This document shows, one piece after another, positions 35,765-48,170 of a stretch of DNA of 64,000 nt. The stretch comes from Rhytidiadelphus loreus (taxonomy: Eukaryota > Streptophyta > Bryopsida > Hypnales > Hylocomiaceae). The notes under the pieces were generated by a model. It was given only the letters and a program-made list of their open reading frames with translations. It was not told the DNA's origin and did not search any database. The stretch is from assembly GCA_947034895.1 (NCBI GenBank), contig OX344762.1:38358760-38422759 (forward strand), in the 5' to 3' direction. Position 1 is the stretch's first letter, and each line of letters opens with the position of its first letter. Position numbers and translations under genes: made by a program.

Positions 35765-36442
35765 TCATGGGCGGCACCAACAACCTTGTTTGTTCCAAGG
35801 CTCGTCTTCTTCTTCGGCTAGAATCTCTTCTTCCTCTTCGGCTAGAATCTTTTCTTCTTCTTCGGCTAGAATCTCCTCTTCCTCTTTGGCTAGAATCTTT
35901 TCTTCTTCTTCGGCTAGAATCTCCTCTTCCTCTTTGGCTAGAATCTTTTTTTCTTCTTCGGCTAGAATCTTTTTTTCTTGTTTGGCTAGAATCTTTTCTT
36001 CTTGTTTGGCTAGAATCTCCTCTTCTTCTTCGGCTAGAATCTCCCCTTCTTCTTCTACCAGATGAATCTCCTCTTCTTCTTCTACCAAATGAATCTCCTC
36101 TTCTTCTTCTATCAGATGAGTCTCCTCACCACCCACTGCAAAGTCTGTCTCATTTTCTATTGTTTCACCTTCTTGCAGCACATGCCTTCTGAGTCCTTCT
36201 CCAACTACTGTTTCAATCATTGTTTCTTTTGTTGCAACAACATGGATATGTTGATCCATTACAACTTCATTACCTTCATCCAACACAGCTCCAACAGCTT
36301 GATCAATAATAATTCCAACTCCTTGATCCAAAAACATAGATCCAAAAACTTGATTTTTGACAACAATTTCAACTCCTTGATCCATATCTTCAAGTGTAAT
36401 TATCTTCTCACCGATCTCAAGATTATTAGATTGTAGCTCCAA
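35765..36442 (-). CDS. Uncertain ORF encoding a Glu/Ile/Leu-rich repeat protein
   Basis: This is a 225-codon minus-strand frame. Residues 1-110 are non-repetitive and acidic (MELQSNNLEIGEKII, then EDMDQGVEIVV, later AVLDEGNEVVMDQH). Residues about 115-215 are near-perfect 8-residue repeats of the type ILAEEEEK or ILAKEEEE. The regular spacing would form a highly charged helix. No family is recognised. The DNA is a 24-bp minisatellite, so length in frame could be a by-product of the repeat. The acidic N-terminal half, outside the repeat, is also open, which gives some support to coding. An (AT) run lies just upstream (36454-36477). Confidence 0.3.
   Translation of the reverse strand: MELQSNNLEIGEKIITLEDMDQGVEIVVKNQVFGSMFLDQGVGIIIDQAVGAVLDEGNEVVMDQHIHVVATKETMIETVVGEGLRRHVLQEGETIENETDFAVGGEETHLIEEEEEIHLVEEEEEIHLVEEEGEILAEEEEEILAKQEEKILAKQEKKILAEEEKKILAKEEEEILAEEEEKILAKEEEEILAEEEEKILAEEEEEILAEEEDEPWNKQGCWCRP
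35808..36060. repeat. 24-bp minisatellite, about 10 units
   Basis: Units of the type TCTTCTTCGGCTAGAATC with TTTT or CTCC variants are repeated head to tail. All length changes are multiples of three, so reading frames on both strands stay open. Confidence 0.85.
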
Positions 36443-36453
36443 AGTTTTGGCTA

Positions 36454-36477
36454 ATATATATATATATATATATATAT
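36454..36477. repeat. (AT)n microsatellite
   Basis: This is an uninterrupted TA/AT dinucleotide run of about 24 bp, followed by TATGTA. Confidence 0.9.
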
Positions 36478-36829
36478 GTACTATTGCAAATATAAGAAGT
36501 AAATCATTTTTAATTTTGAAATATCTTATATACCTATTTGTAGAGGTCTAGCTACCTTTTACATTAATGGAATTTTTAACATAAAAGAACTTTTAAAGTA
36601 AAAGGACTCTTATAGCTTCTCAATTTATGAAATAAAGGGACTAGTCTCTTAAAGTAAAAGGACTCTTGGGTAAAAATTCTCTTTAAAAGTGTAGACATTA
36701 ACCTCTTTTATTTTGTATATATAGATATATAGATAACTAATTTTAAATTTTTATTTCAAAAAAAAGTTAATTTGGTTGCATGAGCTGCCTAGGCTCTAAA
36801 AAAAACATTAGGAAAATTTTGAACCCCTA

Positions 36830-37113
36830 GAAAGGTTGCTTAGATTTGATTTTTGGTGGCTCTGCAATACAAATCCAAACATTAAAAAATAAAAAATAAA
36901 AAATGCAGTTTGACATGGCACTAACATGGCGTACATGTGGCACAAATAGTGCCATGTCAAATTTTGTAGAATAAATTTAAAAACAGTGATTTTTCACTAG
37001 CCGGCTATCAAGGAAAAAAAATTAAAATTAAAATTTCTAAAACACGAAAAAAAGTTTTTTCAAAAAATGGTGTGGCACTATCGCCACCACATCAGACTGC
37101 GTCGCTGGCAGCG
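36830..37113. repeat. Dispersed repeat, copy 2
   Basis: It is related to 33341-33780: it has the GGCTCTGCAATACAAATCC segment and paired GACATGGCACTA / AGTGCCATGTC arms. Its ending near CATCAGACTGCGTCGCTGGC abuts the 46-bp tandem array. Confidence 0.5.
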
Positions 37114-37343
37114 TTCCCTACACAATCGGGACTAATTTCGAAGCTAGGAACTCACGGGCTTCCCTACACAATCGGGACTAATTTTGAAGCTAGGAACTCA
37201 CGGGCTTCCCTACACAATCGGGACTAATTTCGAAGCTAGGAACTCACGGGCTTCCCTACACAATCGGGACTAATTTTGAAGCTAGGAACTCACGGGCTTC
37301 CCTACACAATCGGGACTAATTTTGAAGCTAGGAACTCACGGGC
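37114..37343. repeat. 46-bp tandem repeat, exactly 5 units
   Basis: Five head-to-tail units start with TTCCCTACACAATCGGGACT and end with AACTCACGGGC. They differ only at one C/T position (ATTTCG or ATTTTG). Such low divergence means recent expansion or ongoing homogenisation. Flanks are AT-rich. Confidence 0.95.
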
Positions 37344-38560
37344 TTCTGGAGGCCCCAAACATCTTCTAATGATACTAATCATTGTCCACTTTTGCATGCC
37401 CTCACCGAACAAATTTTTGGCAAACAATAAACAATGTTTAGAAAAAACACGTAGCTAGTTCAAAGTTAGCTGATCGAATTGGAAAAACAAAACAAAAAAC
37501 GGTTGCAATTTGAAAATATTGGTAAAAAAACAATAAAAAAATCTATAAAAATTCTAATTAGAGTAAAAAATAGAAAAAATAACCGGATTTAGTATTTCAA
37601 AAAATGATTCAACATATAGATTAAAAGAAAATAGCTAGTAAAACTATAAAAAAAAATCCAAACATTAGTAATAAGACATAACATTATATAATTAGGCAAT
37701 GGTCCTCCATATGTTGAGAAGGTATTATGCCTCTTTAAATGCTTGGGAGGGACTTCAATATATTTCAAATATTGAAGTTGGTTGTAGAGCCATCAATAAG
37801 ACATTTTTGTTCACTATAGGGGTTCCCTTTTCATGAAAACTGGAAGAAGGGCCCCCTTCCTCATTGGTGAACAATGTTATGGACCCATGCCCCACTTCAA
37901 GGAGATTTTTTATTCTTTATTTTTTTATTCTCCCTTGGACAATCTGCTCGGCAAGGGAATGCTCTTGCAAGGGGGAGCAAGGGCCTCCTTACATGTATCG
38001 AGCATCATGGAAATTTCACAGTAGGTGCTATAGGATAAAATAGCCTTTGCACTTTTCAGTGGGGAGGTGGGGAGGGATACAATAAGAAATTCACACGTAT
38101 TAAATTCTCTCAAGATTGACTAGTCTCCACCAATGAGATTGCCCACCGATATCACTGAAACTTCAACTCTTCCTTTTCCTCTTGCCCACCCCATCAAGAC
38201 AATCAATGGAGACAATTTTGCCTTTTTGCTTGAATTAGCAATAAACTTGCCCACTGGGCTCACATCTAAGCTGACCAATTTTTTTTTAATTGAGCGATTT
38301 TTTGCTGACAGACGATATAATTCTTTTTCGGTAGTGAATCTTGGGCAAAATATTCTTGCTTTTCAAAGTATGAAATCGCCAATTTGCTACCAAAATCTGT
38401 GATAACATTGCTCTATTCTACATGAATGTATATGACTTTGGATAAATAAATGAAATTTTTTTCATAGATTGCAAGTTTCATCCACTTCCATGAACGTAAA
38501 TAGCTTCATCCTTCCAATGATCATCACTAAAATAAATGAAATAAAAAAAACCTGAAGCTG
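37344..38560. other. Intergenic, includes a dispersed repeat segment
   Basis: 37683-37900 is related to 62985-63265 (shared GCTTGGGAGGG / GCATGGGAGGG and TTGGTGAACAATGTTATG / TTGGTTAACAATGTTATG phrases). A plus-strand frame of 89 codons at 38133-38402 has no recognised domain. Confidence 0.4.
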
Positions 38561-39330
38561 ATGAGCACCGACTAGATCGAGTTGATCCGAGCTCCTTTCC
38601 TCTCATTTCCTTCCCTCCGACCAAAGTTTTTCCGAATCCTCGGCATGCAAGAGATTGGAAAGTGGGAAGAATCCCTCCAGGCCTCCACCTGCTGTCGAAA
38701 GTCAGGAACTCTCATCAGGATTCCAAAGCACAAGTGAAGCTAGCTAATAAGCTAGTTGCAGGCCCATGACGCGCGGAGGTGCTCAGAATTTCAACAGAGC
38801 TAAGCTTAACGGTAACTGCCAGAGCCCAGGAAGGTGACGGACGGACGGACGGACGGAGGGAACGTTCCTGTAAGTTGAGGAAGGGAAGGGAATGGCTGGG
38901 AATGCGGTCCTGGCTTTCAGTTGGGGCAAGGACCGATTCCTTCGTATCCACGAGCGCGAGAGCGCGCGCGCGGGCTCTGCTTTTGGGTTCAAATGGCCCT
39001 TTTCTCCATTCCCGAGACGCTGGCTGTGGTAGTCCCCAGCAATCCCTGCGATTGAGGCTTTGGCCAAGACGGTGAGGCGAAAGTCACACGGCAGAAGTAA
39101 TTGCCTCGGCTGGGCATTGGATGGGATGCAACTGTCGTTGCCCCCATCATCATCTCAAAGGATCCTCACTACTTGTGTCTGGATGATGAGACCTCTTTGC
39201 ACTACCGTCCCATCTAGATTCGGGCCTAAAACTCGTAAAGCTTCCATACATGAGAGTCGGGCTAGAGTCGGGCTACGGTTGATTTTAGGGGCACCTCTTT
39301 TTGAGCTCTTTAAAAAATTATAGGTTGATT
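38560..39330. other. GC-rich island of unknown function
   Basis: The GC content is far higher than in the surroundings, with CpGs and a GACG tetranucleotide run at about 38836-38856. Overlapping frames on both strands (38779-39075 plus, 39067-38783 minus) resemble no family. It could be the promoter and first exon of an unmodelled gene. Confidence 0.4.
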
Positions 39331-40801
39331 CATGCAAAGTCAAAAAGAAATGCTCTTGAAGGGAATTTAAAATCTATTTTCAACCATTGGCAAGACCCCG
39401 ACAAAAAGCTTTTTAACATGGCAACTAGAGGAACTATAGGTTCAAACCCTTCTTTGGTGTTGTTTCCTTACAAGATATTGTTGCTTTTGAATGTTAGGAG
39501 TGTTGTTGTATGCACAGTGAACATGATCTAAACTATAGTCAAACCACTTCAATTTGACCACTTGAGATTCCAACTTTTTCACTATTTTATACTTGTGAAG
39601 ACAAAGATGCTACAATCAATGTTCCCACTCTTTTTAGGTACTTTGAGAAATGTGTTTGTTTTCTTGGATATTTATGAATTCTCCCTAACCATAATACTGG
39701 ATGACGCTCAATTTCCTAGGAATATAAAGAAACAAACAATTGAATCCTATCCCCATCAATCTCTATAAAAACAAATATGTAATAAAGTTGACTAAACTTA
39801 AGCCTTCAATTCCTTAATATGGTGTCCTATATACATTTTGCAAGTACCCATACTCAATTTTCAAAGAGGAGTTGAGATGGATACAATTTTGTACTAGACT
39901 AACACGTGGATAAAATTTCAAAAACTCCTATATGAATTGAAAGATTATAGCCAATAAACAAATAATAAATCACTTCTGGTAGGCCCTGCCTTTGGGTGCA
40001 CCTTGTTATCTTATTTTCCCCTAAACCAATGGATACTCGTTTCTTTTTAGGCCACAAACTTTAATACATACGCAATAAAACCACATACAGATAATAAATT
40101 ATGAATAAAACAGAATCCTACGCAAACAGCCTCCCAACAGGGTGTTGCTGGGAAAAGGCCACTGTATCAACCGCCCAAAGCTTGCGAACAAGAGACTGAA
40201 ATTAGGGCAAACTTTTGTGTTCCCCCTGCAATGAAATTCCGTTTCATTTATGTCGAAAACAAAATTTAAAATAAAAAGCGGGGCAAACGTAATTTTCGAT
40301 TATAAAAGTATTCGTACATTGATGGATGCCGTAACCTGTTTTCGTCTGAGAAGTATGTAACAGTACAGTATCTTGAGAGCTGCTAGTGACGATTGACGAA
40401 GAGAAATATTGCTCGCCACTAATCTCTGTCTTCATTAAAATTACAAAAGGTCACCTATCACCATGCTTAAATATCGCTCACAAACCTTTCAGATCTACCT
40501 CAGTCTGTGAAGAAAATTTCCGAAGCACTTGGGGGTCATCAGTGTGGTGAGGAGACGCCATTCACACACGAAAAACTCAAGTACCTCTAGACTGAGACCA
40601 TGGTATGGGCTTCCACACGAGGCAATCGTCACCTGGCTGTAGATCAGATTGTGTTCAGGATCCCAGCATATCACTATGACTAGCCTGCCGCCATGAATCT
40701 AAAGTATCAAAGTATGCTCTGTAAGTATGTACAAAATGCGGGTTGTGTACAGTCACTCCAGAGGGGGAAAATTGTATGCAACCTCCAGGAATTGGCTTCA
40801 G
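39331..40801. other. Intergenic, 3' flank of the NPH3-like gene
   Basis: AT-rich up to about 40.1 kb, then more balanced. The last 600 bp probably contain the 3' UTR of the minus-strand NPH3-like gene. No other gene is seen. Confidence 0.35.
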
Positions 40802-43125
40802 CTAATTTTGTCTTGCCCTGGAGTGGAAGAGCTGCATCAGTCTGTAAAGGCCGGGCATATCCACTCGTGAACGCTTGCAAGACTTCTGAATCTCAGGCCT
40901 CACTTGCGTCTTCTTGATATTTTTCTTCTTGTCCTGTCGAAGAGTGAACTCAAATGAAGAGCACTGGAGGGATACCACTGTTTGTTGGCCGACTCTTGAA
41001 GTACTCTTGATCGGGGAACATGACCTGTCGCTACGAAATGAGCCGTCACCGGTTGTCTTGTGCTGGTTTTGTTGGACAAGTGCAACCTGAATAGCGAAGC
41101 TTGGAGGAAATCTTGGATTTTGGGCTGCAGACTTGCACGTCTCAGTGCCCAGTTTGTGATAGTTCAGCACCTTGAATAGCCTTGTAGCATCAGTCTCGCT
41201 CACGAATGGATGCGCCTGCACGAGTAAAAACCAACAGTCAGCGTCAGATAAGTTGTGGTTTGACTTCGTCCCAAAAGGAGCCGATTTGTGAAGATTGATG
41301 CTCATCAAAACTCCACTGAGGAGATATCTAATATCAGAGCAAATCTAAAAGTATCTCAAGTAATTTACAAGCTGAAAACAATGGCCAATAGTCGCAGTCA
41401 CACATGCAAGTACGAACCTCAAGGTAAATGTCAACTGCTCGGTAAAGTCCATCATCCGACTGCCTCGCATAGTCTGGTAATGATTCGGCAAGAACAAGAA
41501 ACTTTGAGGGCTTTAAATAGGTATCAGCCGCAATCTCAGCCAAGTACTTGTCCATCAGTTCACCGACTTTCAGCAAGGCCATTTGCACAGGCTCACTAAT
41601 CTCAGCACTCATGGGTCCTGGCACAGATGTCCGGCTGTTTGAGCGTGACAACGAAGAGAACTTGCTGTCTAATCTCCCAGAATACAAAGATTCAGAGCTG
41701 TCAGATCTCTTAACCCGCGATGGGAGCATCAACGCTTCAGCCTTCTCCTTGAGAAAAAATTCAACAAGACGAAGGACAAGATCAACGTCATACAGCGAAG
41801 AGCTGCGCGGAGGCAGTGCAGGAATCAAAATGTTATCCAGCGTAGCCTTGTCCAACTGCCTGCCTATCATCCGTTCGAGGTCCCTTCTGCAATGCTTTCC
41901 GGCTCTGAGGGCAACTGCTATTCTGCGAAGACCAAGCAAAGACCTGCAGGAGACCGACTTCCTTTCAAGGTTATAGAGCAAATTCACCACAACTTCAACT
42001 ACTTCCCGTTGGATCCTTTCTCCCTGATTGAAGGAATTTTCCTCGTCACCCTCAACGTGAAGCTTCATAGGGGACAGAGATGCAGAGCTGTAGCCGAGCA
42101 CTGGTAAAGCAGAGCGAAGGTAATGTAGCAGAAATTTGGCTATCACGCGACTATCTGCTGCCCTGTGAGAGATCATGATTCTAACGACGGGCTCCATTAA
42201 GTGCACGGAGAGCGTGGAAAGATCGTCAAACCACCAAGTTTCGGTAGCGGCCTTGGAAGATCTGTGAGAGCTGTTGCCGCTTGGGGTCGACATGAGGTAA
42301 GAAGCTAGGTAAGCATCGGTGGCAGGGTGAAGAGGACTGCTTGAGAGCTCGACGGCGAAAGAAGCAGTTGGCGAAGTTTTGTCAGATAGGGCACTCGCGC
42401 ATCGCTGAATAATCTGCGTCTTTTCCGCGGCTTGGATAAAGTCCTCGCACGACCGAAGAACGATAAGCGACTCCTCCCAGCTCCAGAAAACCACCGTCCT
42501 AAGATAATCTTCAGTCCTTCGTATCAAATTTTCCTTCAATGTGGCTTCCGTCATACGCAGGAACTCAGCAGCACACCGCAGCTTGGCGACGTTCGCAGAG
42601 GTGACAGTAAAGCCTGCATCGTTGAAGCAAAACCTTGCAACCAATTCAAATGCCTCAGATCCTCCAGGTAAGTCATCGATTTGAAGTGAAAGACGCTTGG
42701 CCGTGGGTCTTGGTAATGACGGAAACAGAGTCGCGTCGGTGGCCTCCTCGACAAGCTGCCTGAAAAGCTCGCTATGCTCTACTAACGGCGCCTGAAAACA
42801 AACGTGGAGTGATAAGAACGTATTCTCATCGAGTGCGAGTGCAGAAAGTCAAGACACTTCAATCCAGTACATAATTCGAGCAGAATAAACTAGACTCTCA
42901 GCTTCAGCCACCATCTTGCTGTGGACGGTAGACAAACTCGGTAAAGTGGTTCTCGGAGACAACCTGCTGCGCAAACAACAAAGCAGAGCGCGAGTCGAGG
43001 GAGTAGCTTATTCTCACCTTGTGAAGCACAAACATTCTCTCGGCGTTGACCTCCACCTCCAAGTGGCTCGGGAGGGCCATTTCGAAAATATTGTGAACCC
43101 TGTTAAAGCCCAACCACAATTCCAT
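40802..43125 (-). CDS. BTB/POZ and NPH3 domain protein, 3 exons
   Basis: Minus-strand exons are 43125-43018, 42791-41418 and 41215-40802. Both introns are GT-AG in phase 0, giving 631 residues and TAG. An in-frame TAA directly before the ATG fixes the start. Residues about 15-125 form a BTB fold (HLEVEVNAERMFVLHK, then IDDLPGGSEAFELVARFCF and NVAKLRCAAEFLRMTE). The NPH3 domain follows: WWFDDLSTLSVHLMEPVV, NLLYNLERKSVSC, ALPPRSSSLYDVDLVLRLVE, and SLPDYARQSDDGLYRAVDIYL ending at exon 2. Relatives act as plasma-membrane adaptors of phototropin signalling or auxin transport and as CUL3 substrate adaptors. The usual MDCQKLS and VLFFEQ signatures near the end are altered (LNYHKLG, VALVQQ), so it is a divergent member. 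The C-terminal tail of about 85 residues is basic, without a clear coiled coil. A spliced 5' UTR upstream is likely. Confidence 0.92.
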
Positions 43126-45440
43126 TAATATCCGAATGCAGAACTCTCTGAATGCACAAGTCTAAGTACTTAGTAAACATCACTACACACTCGGTGAGAT
43201 TTACGAAGTCATTTTATTTTTTAAAGCCCACCGACCTTCAGCTTCGAAGCCAACTGAAAGCTGCTATCACACTCTTCGGGATGAAATAGATCATTACCGT
43301 GTCTCTACAGCTGGCTCGGAGATATGCACGTTTGGAAGAATGGTGTCAAAAGTAAAGGTCTGAAGAGGATCCACATCGAAATCAAAACTAGCCATTTCAA
43401 GACAAAAGCTAGGATCCTTTACGGAAGGGACCATCTCCCAGGCATAGTAGCCTTCAATGCTTGGTTCGGAAGAAAATAATCAGCCTCTCCCTATTTCGAA
43501 TATTGAGAAGCTACCAGTGTGCAGAGCCTTCAAGCTTCGAAACTAGTCTACCTTGAGCTAATCATAGAAAAGCTCTTGTTCCCACTGCTATTCAATAGAT
43601 TATCTGCGAAATTCGCTCCATCATACCAGACGACTAGGAACATTCACCTTAGTCCTTCGAAAGTCACGAGCGAGGAGCAACTTCCAAACATTTCTAAAAT
43701 CTTGACTAAATTCCTGTTTTTCGGAATTGAATCAAACAGACACTCCGGCATAATGCACATGGAGGAAAGAACGGAGAGAGAAGAGCGGGGGCGGGGAGTA
43801 AAGGCGAGACCTAACTACGGCAAACTCGAACAAAGCAGATTGCTCTCTCAACTCACAGGCACTCACCTCAAACCTTCCTCTAAATCTAAATTTGTTCCAG
43901 AGGCAAGAATATTGGCAACAATGTCAAGAAAAACACATAGCTCGCTAAACACACTCGCCTAGTCACACATTTCCTCGTGGCGAAAAATGGAGCTAAAACC
44001 AAGACCAAACTGGAAACACCAAAGTGAACCGAGATATCTGCACAGCAAAGAGCCGGCTACGGGACATTGCACTCATTCTCAAACCATCTGTATCCTCGGA
44101 ACTGACAAGCACTCACACTGAAAGCTCTCTCTAAATCCGAATTCGCTAAAGAACCAAGTAGACACGCCGCCATGTCAAGATAACCACGTCGCTCGTCAAG
44201 CACTCTAGCCTAGCCGCATACATCGTCTAGGCAAAACGCGAGAAGCTTAATCATGAAAAATAAAAAACAAGCCGAAGTAAACCAGAAGAGAAAATTCTAT
44301 CAAGAACAGGCTATTCGACACGGCACTCAATCTCAAACCATTTCGCTTCCTCTCAACTACGGTAAAACTACGCAGAACTAAAACTACGCAGCTTCCAGCG
44401 CCGCCGGCGGCGAGTTGCTCATGAAGAACCAGAGCGAGGACGATGCCAACTTGCCAAGGCGCTGCCGAAAGCCAGAAACAGATCAATAAATTGCTCACCA
44501 CCGTCGCATGCACCAAAATGACTCTCAATTACACCGTAGCGCACCAGAAACGACACACATCGTGTGGAATGCAACCAGTAAGGGAAAAGGAGGTCGCAAC
44601 ATAGAGGAACAAACGATACCTGCAGAGCCAGCAGAGTAAACTATGGCGGACGTGCGGGAGACCGATGAAACGAGCCGGCAAAATATAGCAAAAGCGCCTA
44701 TCTATAACTCCGTGCAGACCCGGTAAAATCGGAGACACTCTCAAGAAACTTGGCGATAGTGTCAGAGGCGAGAAGCTCGAGTGGGACCGGCGATCGTCTC
44801 GTTGGTCTCTTCTGCCACGCTCTTTCGTCACCTCACTCACTCCACCTCAGTCCGTGCTCGCCCGCCCGCCACCTTGTCCTCCAAAAACTTACACCCCTGC
44901 ACTACTGTAGTATGTAACTCTATGTATCCACTATTCCCCTGCCTAGTGCTCCCCCCCTCCGCATTGACAGTGCATAAAATCGCATTGACTTTGTTTTCTG
45001 AACGCACGCTCTGCATTGACTCGAATGACGTCTTCCCCTGGCGCAAGTGAATGCCATGTTTCTTGCACAAGCGAATGCAGGGCTCCAGGAGCTCCATGCG
45101 CAATTACTGTTCGCGACTGGTGAGCCGTTCGTTCGTCACCAGCCATTCCACTCGTCCCGGCCGGCATCTCCGTCGCGGGTTGTTCGCGCAGAAGGCTTCT
45201 CGTTCTTCGTGACTACTGTTCCGTCCTTGTTGCTGCGGCCCCTCCATCGTCGTTTCAACCCCCCTCCCCACCTGCAAATCTGCAATGGCAAGGACCGTAA
45301 CGATAGGCGTGTACGCTCGGGAGTACGAAATACAGTACGTAGAGATTGATTTGAAAGCAGGGGAAAAGGACGTCCCCAATCTCCATGTCCATGAGTGTTC
45401 AATCCTTGAAGAATGGGTAGGGAGAATCTACTCATAGGGT
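43126..45440 (-). promoter_or_regulatory. Probable 5' UTR, leader intron and promoter of the NPH3-like gene
   Basis: On the minus strand the GC-rich block at 44.2-45.4 kb has no recognisable protein. A candidate leader exon ends at 44620 with CTCTGCAG followed by GTATCG. A possible acceptor (GCATTCAG) lies a short way before the ATG at 43125. The base composition and position fit a CpG-rich promoter with a spliced leader, but this is inference. Frames of about 75-145 codons here are not conserved-looking. Confidence 0.4.
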
Positions 45441-48167
45441 TGCCCTATTAAAAAAAATTGGAATCTATTATTTACCACGGATGGAAATTTTGGGTTCATA
45501 ATTTGAATTGGACACGCTACTTTGTTAGGAGAGGTCAGGAAGTTAAAAAAAATTACCCAACTTTTAAATAAATATGAAAATCATGAAATGTCGTCTTTCA
45601 TTTGAGAATTTTTAATTTTTTTAATTTTAATTTTTTTCAAGAATGTCTTGGATTAAAAATTCTTGACTTGTAGATTGAAATTCAACTAGTGTACTTTTTT
45701 AAATGATGAGAAGGCATCACCACATTCACTTGTTGTCTTCCTAAAATGATGTTTGGGATTTTGCCATTGCAATTTTGTGCCTTCAAGAAACAAATTTTTG
45801 TGTCTCAAGTGTCTAGGCAAAATCACTTCATTAAAAATAGTTTTTTTTGTCTCTATACAATGAAGTCTTTGAATTACACCTTAAAAACAATTTATTATCT
45901 CCCGTTCTACAAGAATACAATCATATTACTTCTTTGTCCATTCTAAGATCATATTTTTCATTTATTATATCAAAATATTTGGTACTATTGTTCAAGGAGT
46001 GCTATAAACAGTTATGTAAAGTATGAAGGTTGAGCTACAATGGATTTGGAACTAGATGACATGCTAATTACAATTACAATGGATAATTGAATCTCATATT
46101 CTCAAGCTCAAACTCACTTTGAACTTCTCAAATGTTTTAACTTGCAATTTAGTTTCAAAAGCCATTGCTCATCAATGCACTTCCCAGTTTGACTTCAAAA
46201 TAAAAAACAATTCATAATAAGAGTCATGAGAAGGAACAAAGATTCCCTCGACTCATAGAGGGAATGCATATGGATTGACGTGACTAGATAACCATCTTTC
46301 TTTCACCAAACTTGTTGAAATAAATTGTACTCACTCACATGGGGGTAGTAACGCCTCCCCCACCTCACTAAAATCACTTAATGCTATTGAAATTTTTCCC
46401 AAGGTGGGTACATCCAAAATCACCTCTGCTACAAATGACAAATATCACTCTATCCATACATCTCCAAAATCAACATGTATGTATGTTGAAGAAACAATTA
46501 TTGAACATCTACCAAAAAAAACTTTGACCCTTCATATCTTTGGCATACAATATCAAAATGTTGCATTCTTTGGTGCATTGAAACCTTCTTTCACTTGCCA
46601 TCAAGAAAACTATGAGAATCGGACCTAACTAATAGGTACTAACTAGGCTTAGTGGCAAAAAGTGGCGATTTGGGGGGTACCCACCTCAATGAAACCTTGC
46701 AAACAATGTCCTTGTCTCTACAGAGTGTCCAACAATGAAATTTACTTCCTAGTCAAGCTTGTGAGTCATTGCAGCCATGGCATAAAAAAACACTAATTAA
46801 GCTTAACCCCACTGAAGGAAAGATTGACACAGAAGCCTGTTTTTTTTGCCCCTCGTAGATACCCAAGCGTATCCCATCGGATTAGCAAAATCTCGTCCCA
46901 GTGATGGAGCTGTTACCGCCATCTTCCAGTACTACGGAACCCATTAATAACTCCCAACCTTCCTTTGCAAGTTTGCATTACCTTCACGTCCCTGCACACA
47001 AATCTGCACACCATGAACCTGCCTGAATTCACTCTTTTTCTTCTTCATAAACTCTCCGTGGCATTTACCCGTGACCTAAATTTCCACGACTTCTTCCCAT
47101 TTACTCGACGTTCAGTTCAGTTCTTCTCTTTCAATGAATCATAAGTACTGGAAACATTGCATAAAGAACACTTCGTTTCCACGTCTCTTAACTTCCTACT
47201 AACTTAATTAGATCAACCACCGCCACACCCGCCTCTCTCAGCCAGGCCATTCACTCACTCAGTTGTCTCATATGTTTTGTTTTGTTTTTTATTATTAAAA
47301 AAACTGTAATTTAATGTGGGCAACTGGACACTGATCACTCAGCTCGGCATCAGTCCGTCCATACCATCAGTGTGTGTGTGCTTTTCAGTTGGGATCAAAC
47401 TCAAAATAACAATAGGAACAAATCGATTGGAACATTTGAAATGGATTCATCAGAAGACTGAACTGGCCTCATTCAGCTTTTTTGGAAATGGAAATGTCCT
47501 GAAATGGGTGAGAGCAGGTGAGCTTGGCGGCTCGTGACGGAGGGGGCTGCGACAGTGCGACTGAATCAAAGGATTCAAGAGTTTAAGGTTATTTTAGAAA
47601 TTGGTTGATGGAAATAGAGTTTGCAGTGATGAGATTGGGATCTGTTTCCTCGATTGGATGATCTTTCGACAAACTGGGTTATTTTTATTTGTGGCGTCTT
47701 CAGTTGCCTGCCTGATCGCTCATGTGGTGATCAGGTTACTGTATAACATTGGAACTTCTATTTGTGTGAAAGTTAAAATATATCCATCCATTTGAGTTAC
47801 TTTAACGTATTATATATTAAGAAATACTCCGTATTAGGCAAATACTGTCATACATTTCATTGGATTGATTTGGAAAAATATAACGAATGGCCACCCTTGC
47901 ACTCGACCAAACTTGGCAGGCTCAAGCTTTCCATCTATTTTTGAAGGGCCCCCTTAATTTTCTTGTCCCCCACCTTTGCTCAACAAATACGACCCATAAA
48001 TAGTCAAGTGACCACTCATCAAGTAGAATAAAGGATAAAGCAGTAGTAAATTAAGGATGAATAGTGATTTCAAGGGCCCTTCATTGACACACTAGGATTG
48101 AGTTTGGAGAGAATGTTGTAGGACTTTTCTTCTTTGACATTTAAAGAGGTGTCAAACCCCTAGTACA
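45441..48167. other. Intergenic, no gene recognised
   Basis: Mostly AT-rich. 46.85-47.75 kb is more balanced and has short plus-strand frames (47316-47537, 47601-47795) with no known domain. Confidence 0.35.
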
Positions 48168-48170
48168 TAA

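Noticed and set aside
35698..36192. Plus-strand frame of 164 codons rich in Leu, Ser and Arg
   Set aside because: It is the complement of the 24-bp minisatellite. The repeat length, a multiple of three, keeps every frame open.
37114..37343. CRISPR-like array of short repeats
   Set aside because: Units are directly adjacent with no unique spacers, and the genome is a plant.
41548..41976. Plus-strand frame of 142 codons
   Set aside because: It is antisense to exon 2 of the NPH3-like gene, which has clear domain matches and splice sites.
43519..43962. Plus-strand frame of 147 codons upstream of the NPH3-like gene
   Set aside because: No domain, composition typical of non-coding leader DNA, and no supporting splice or start context.
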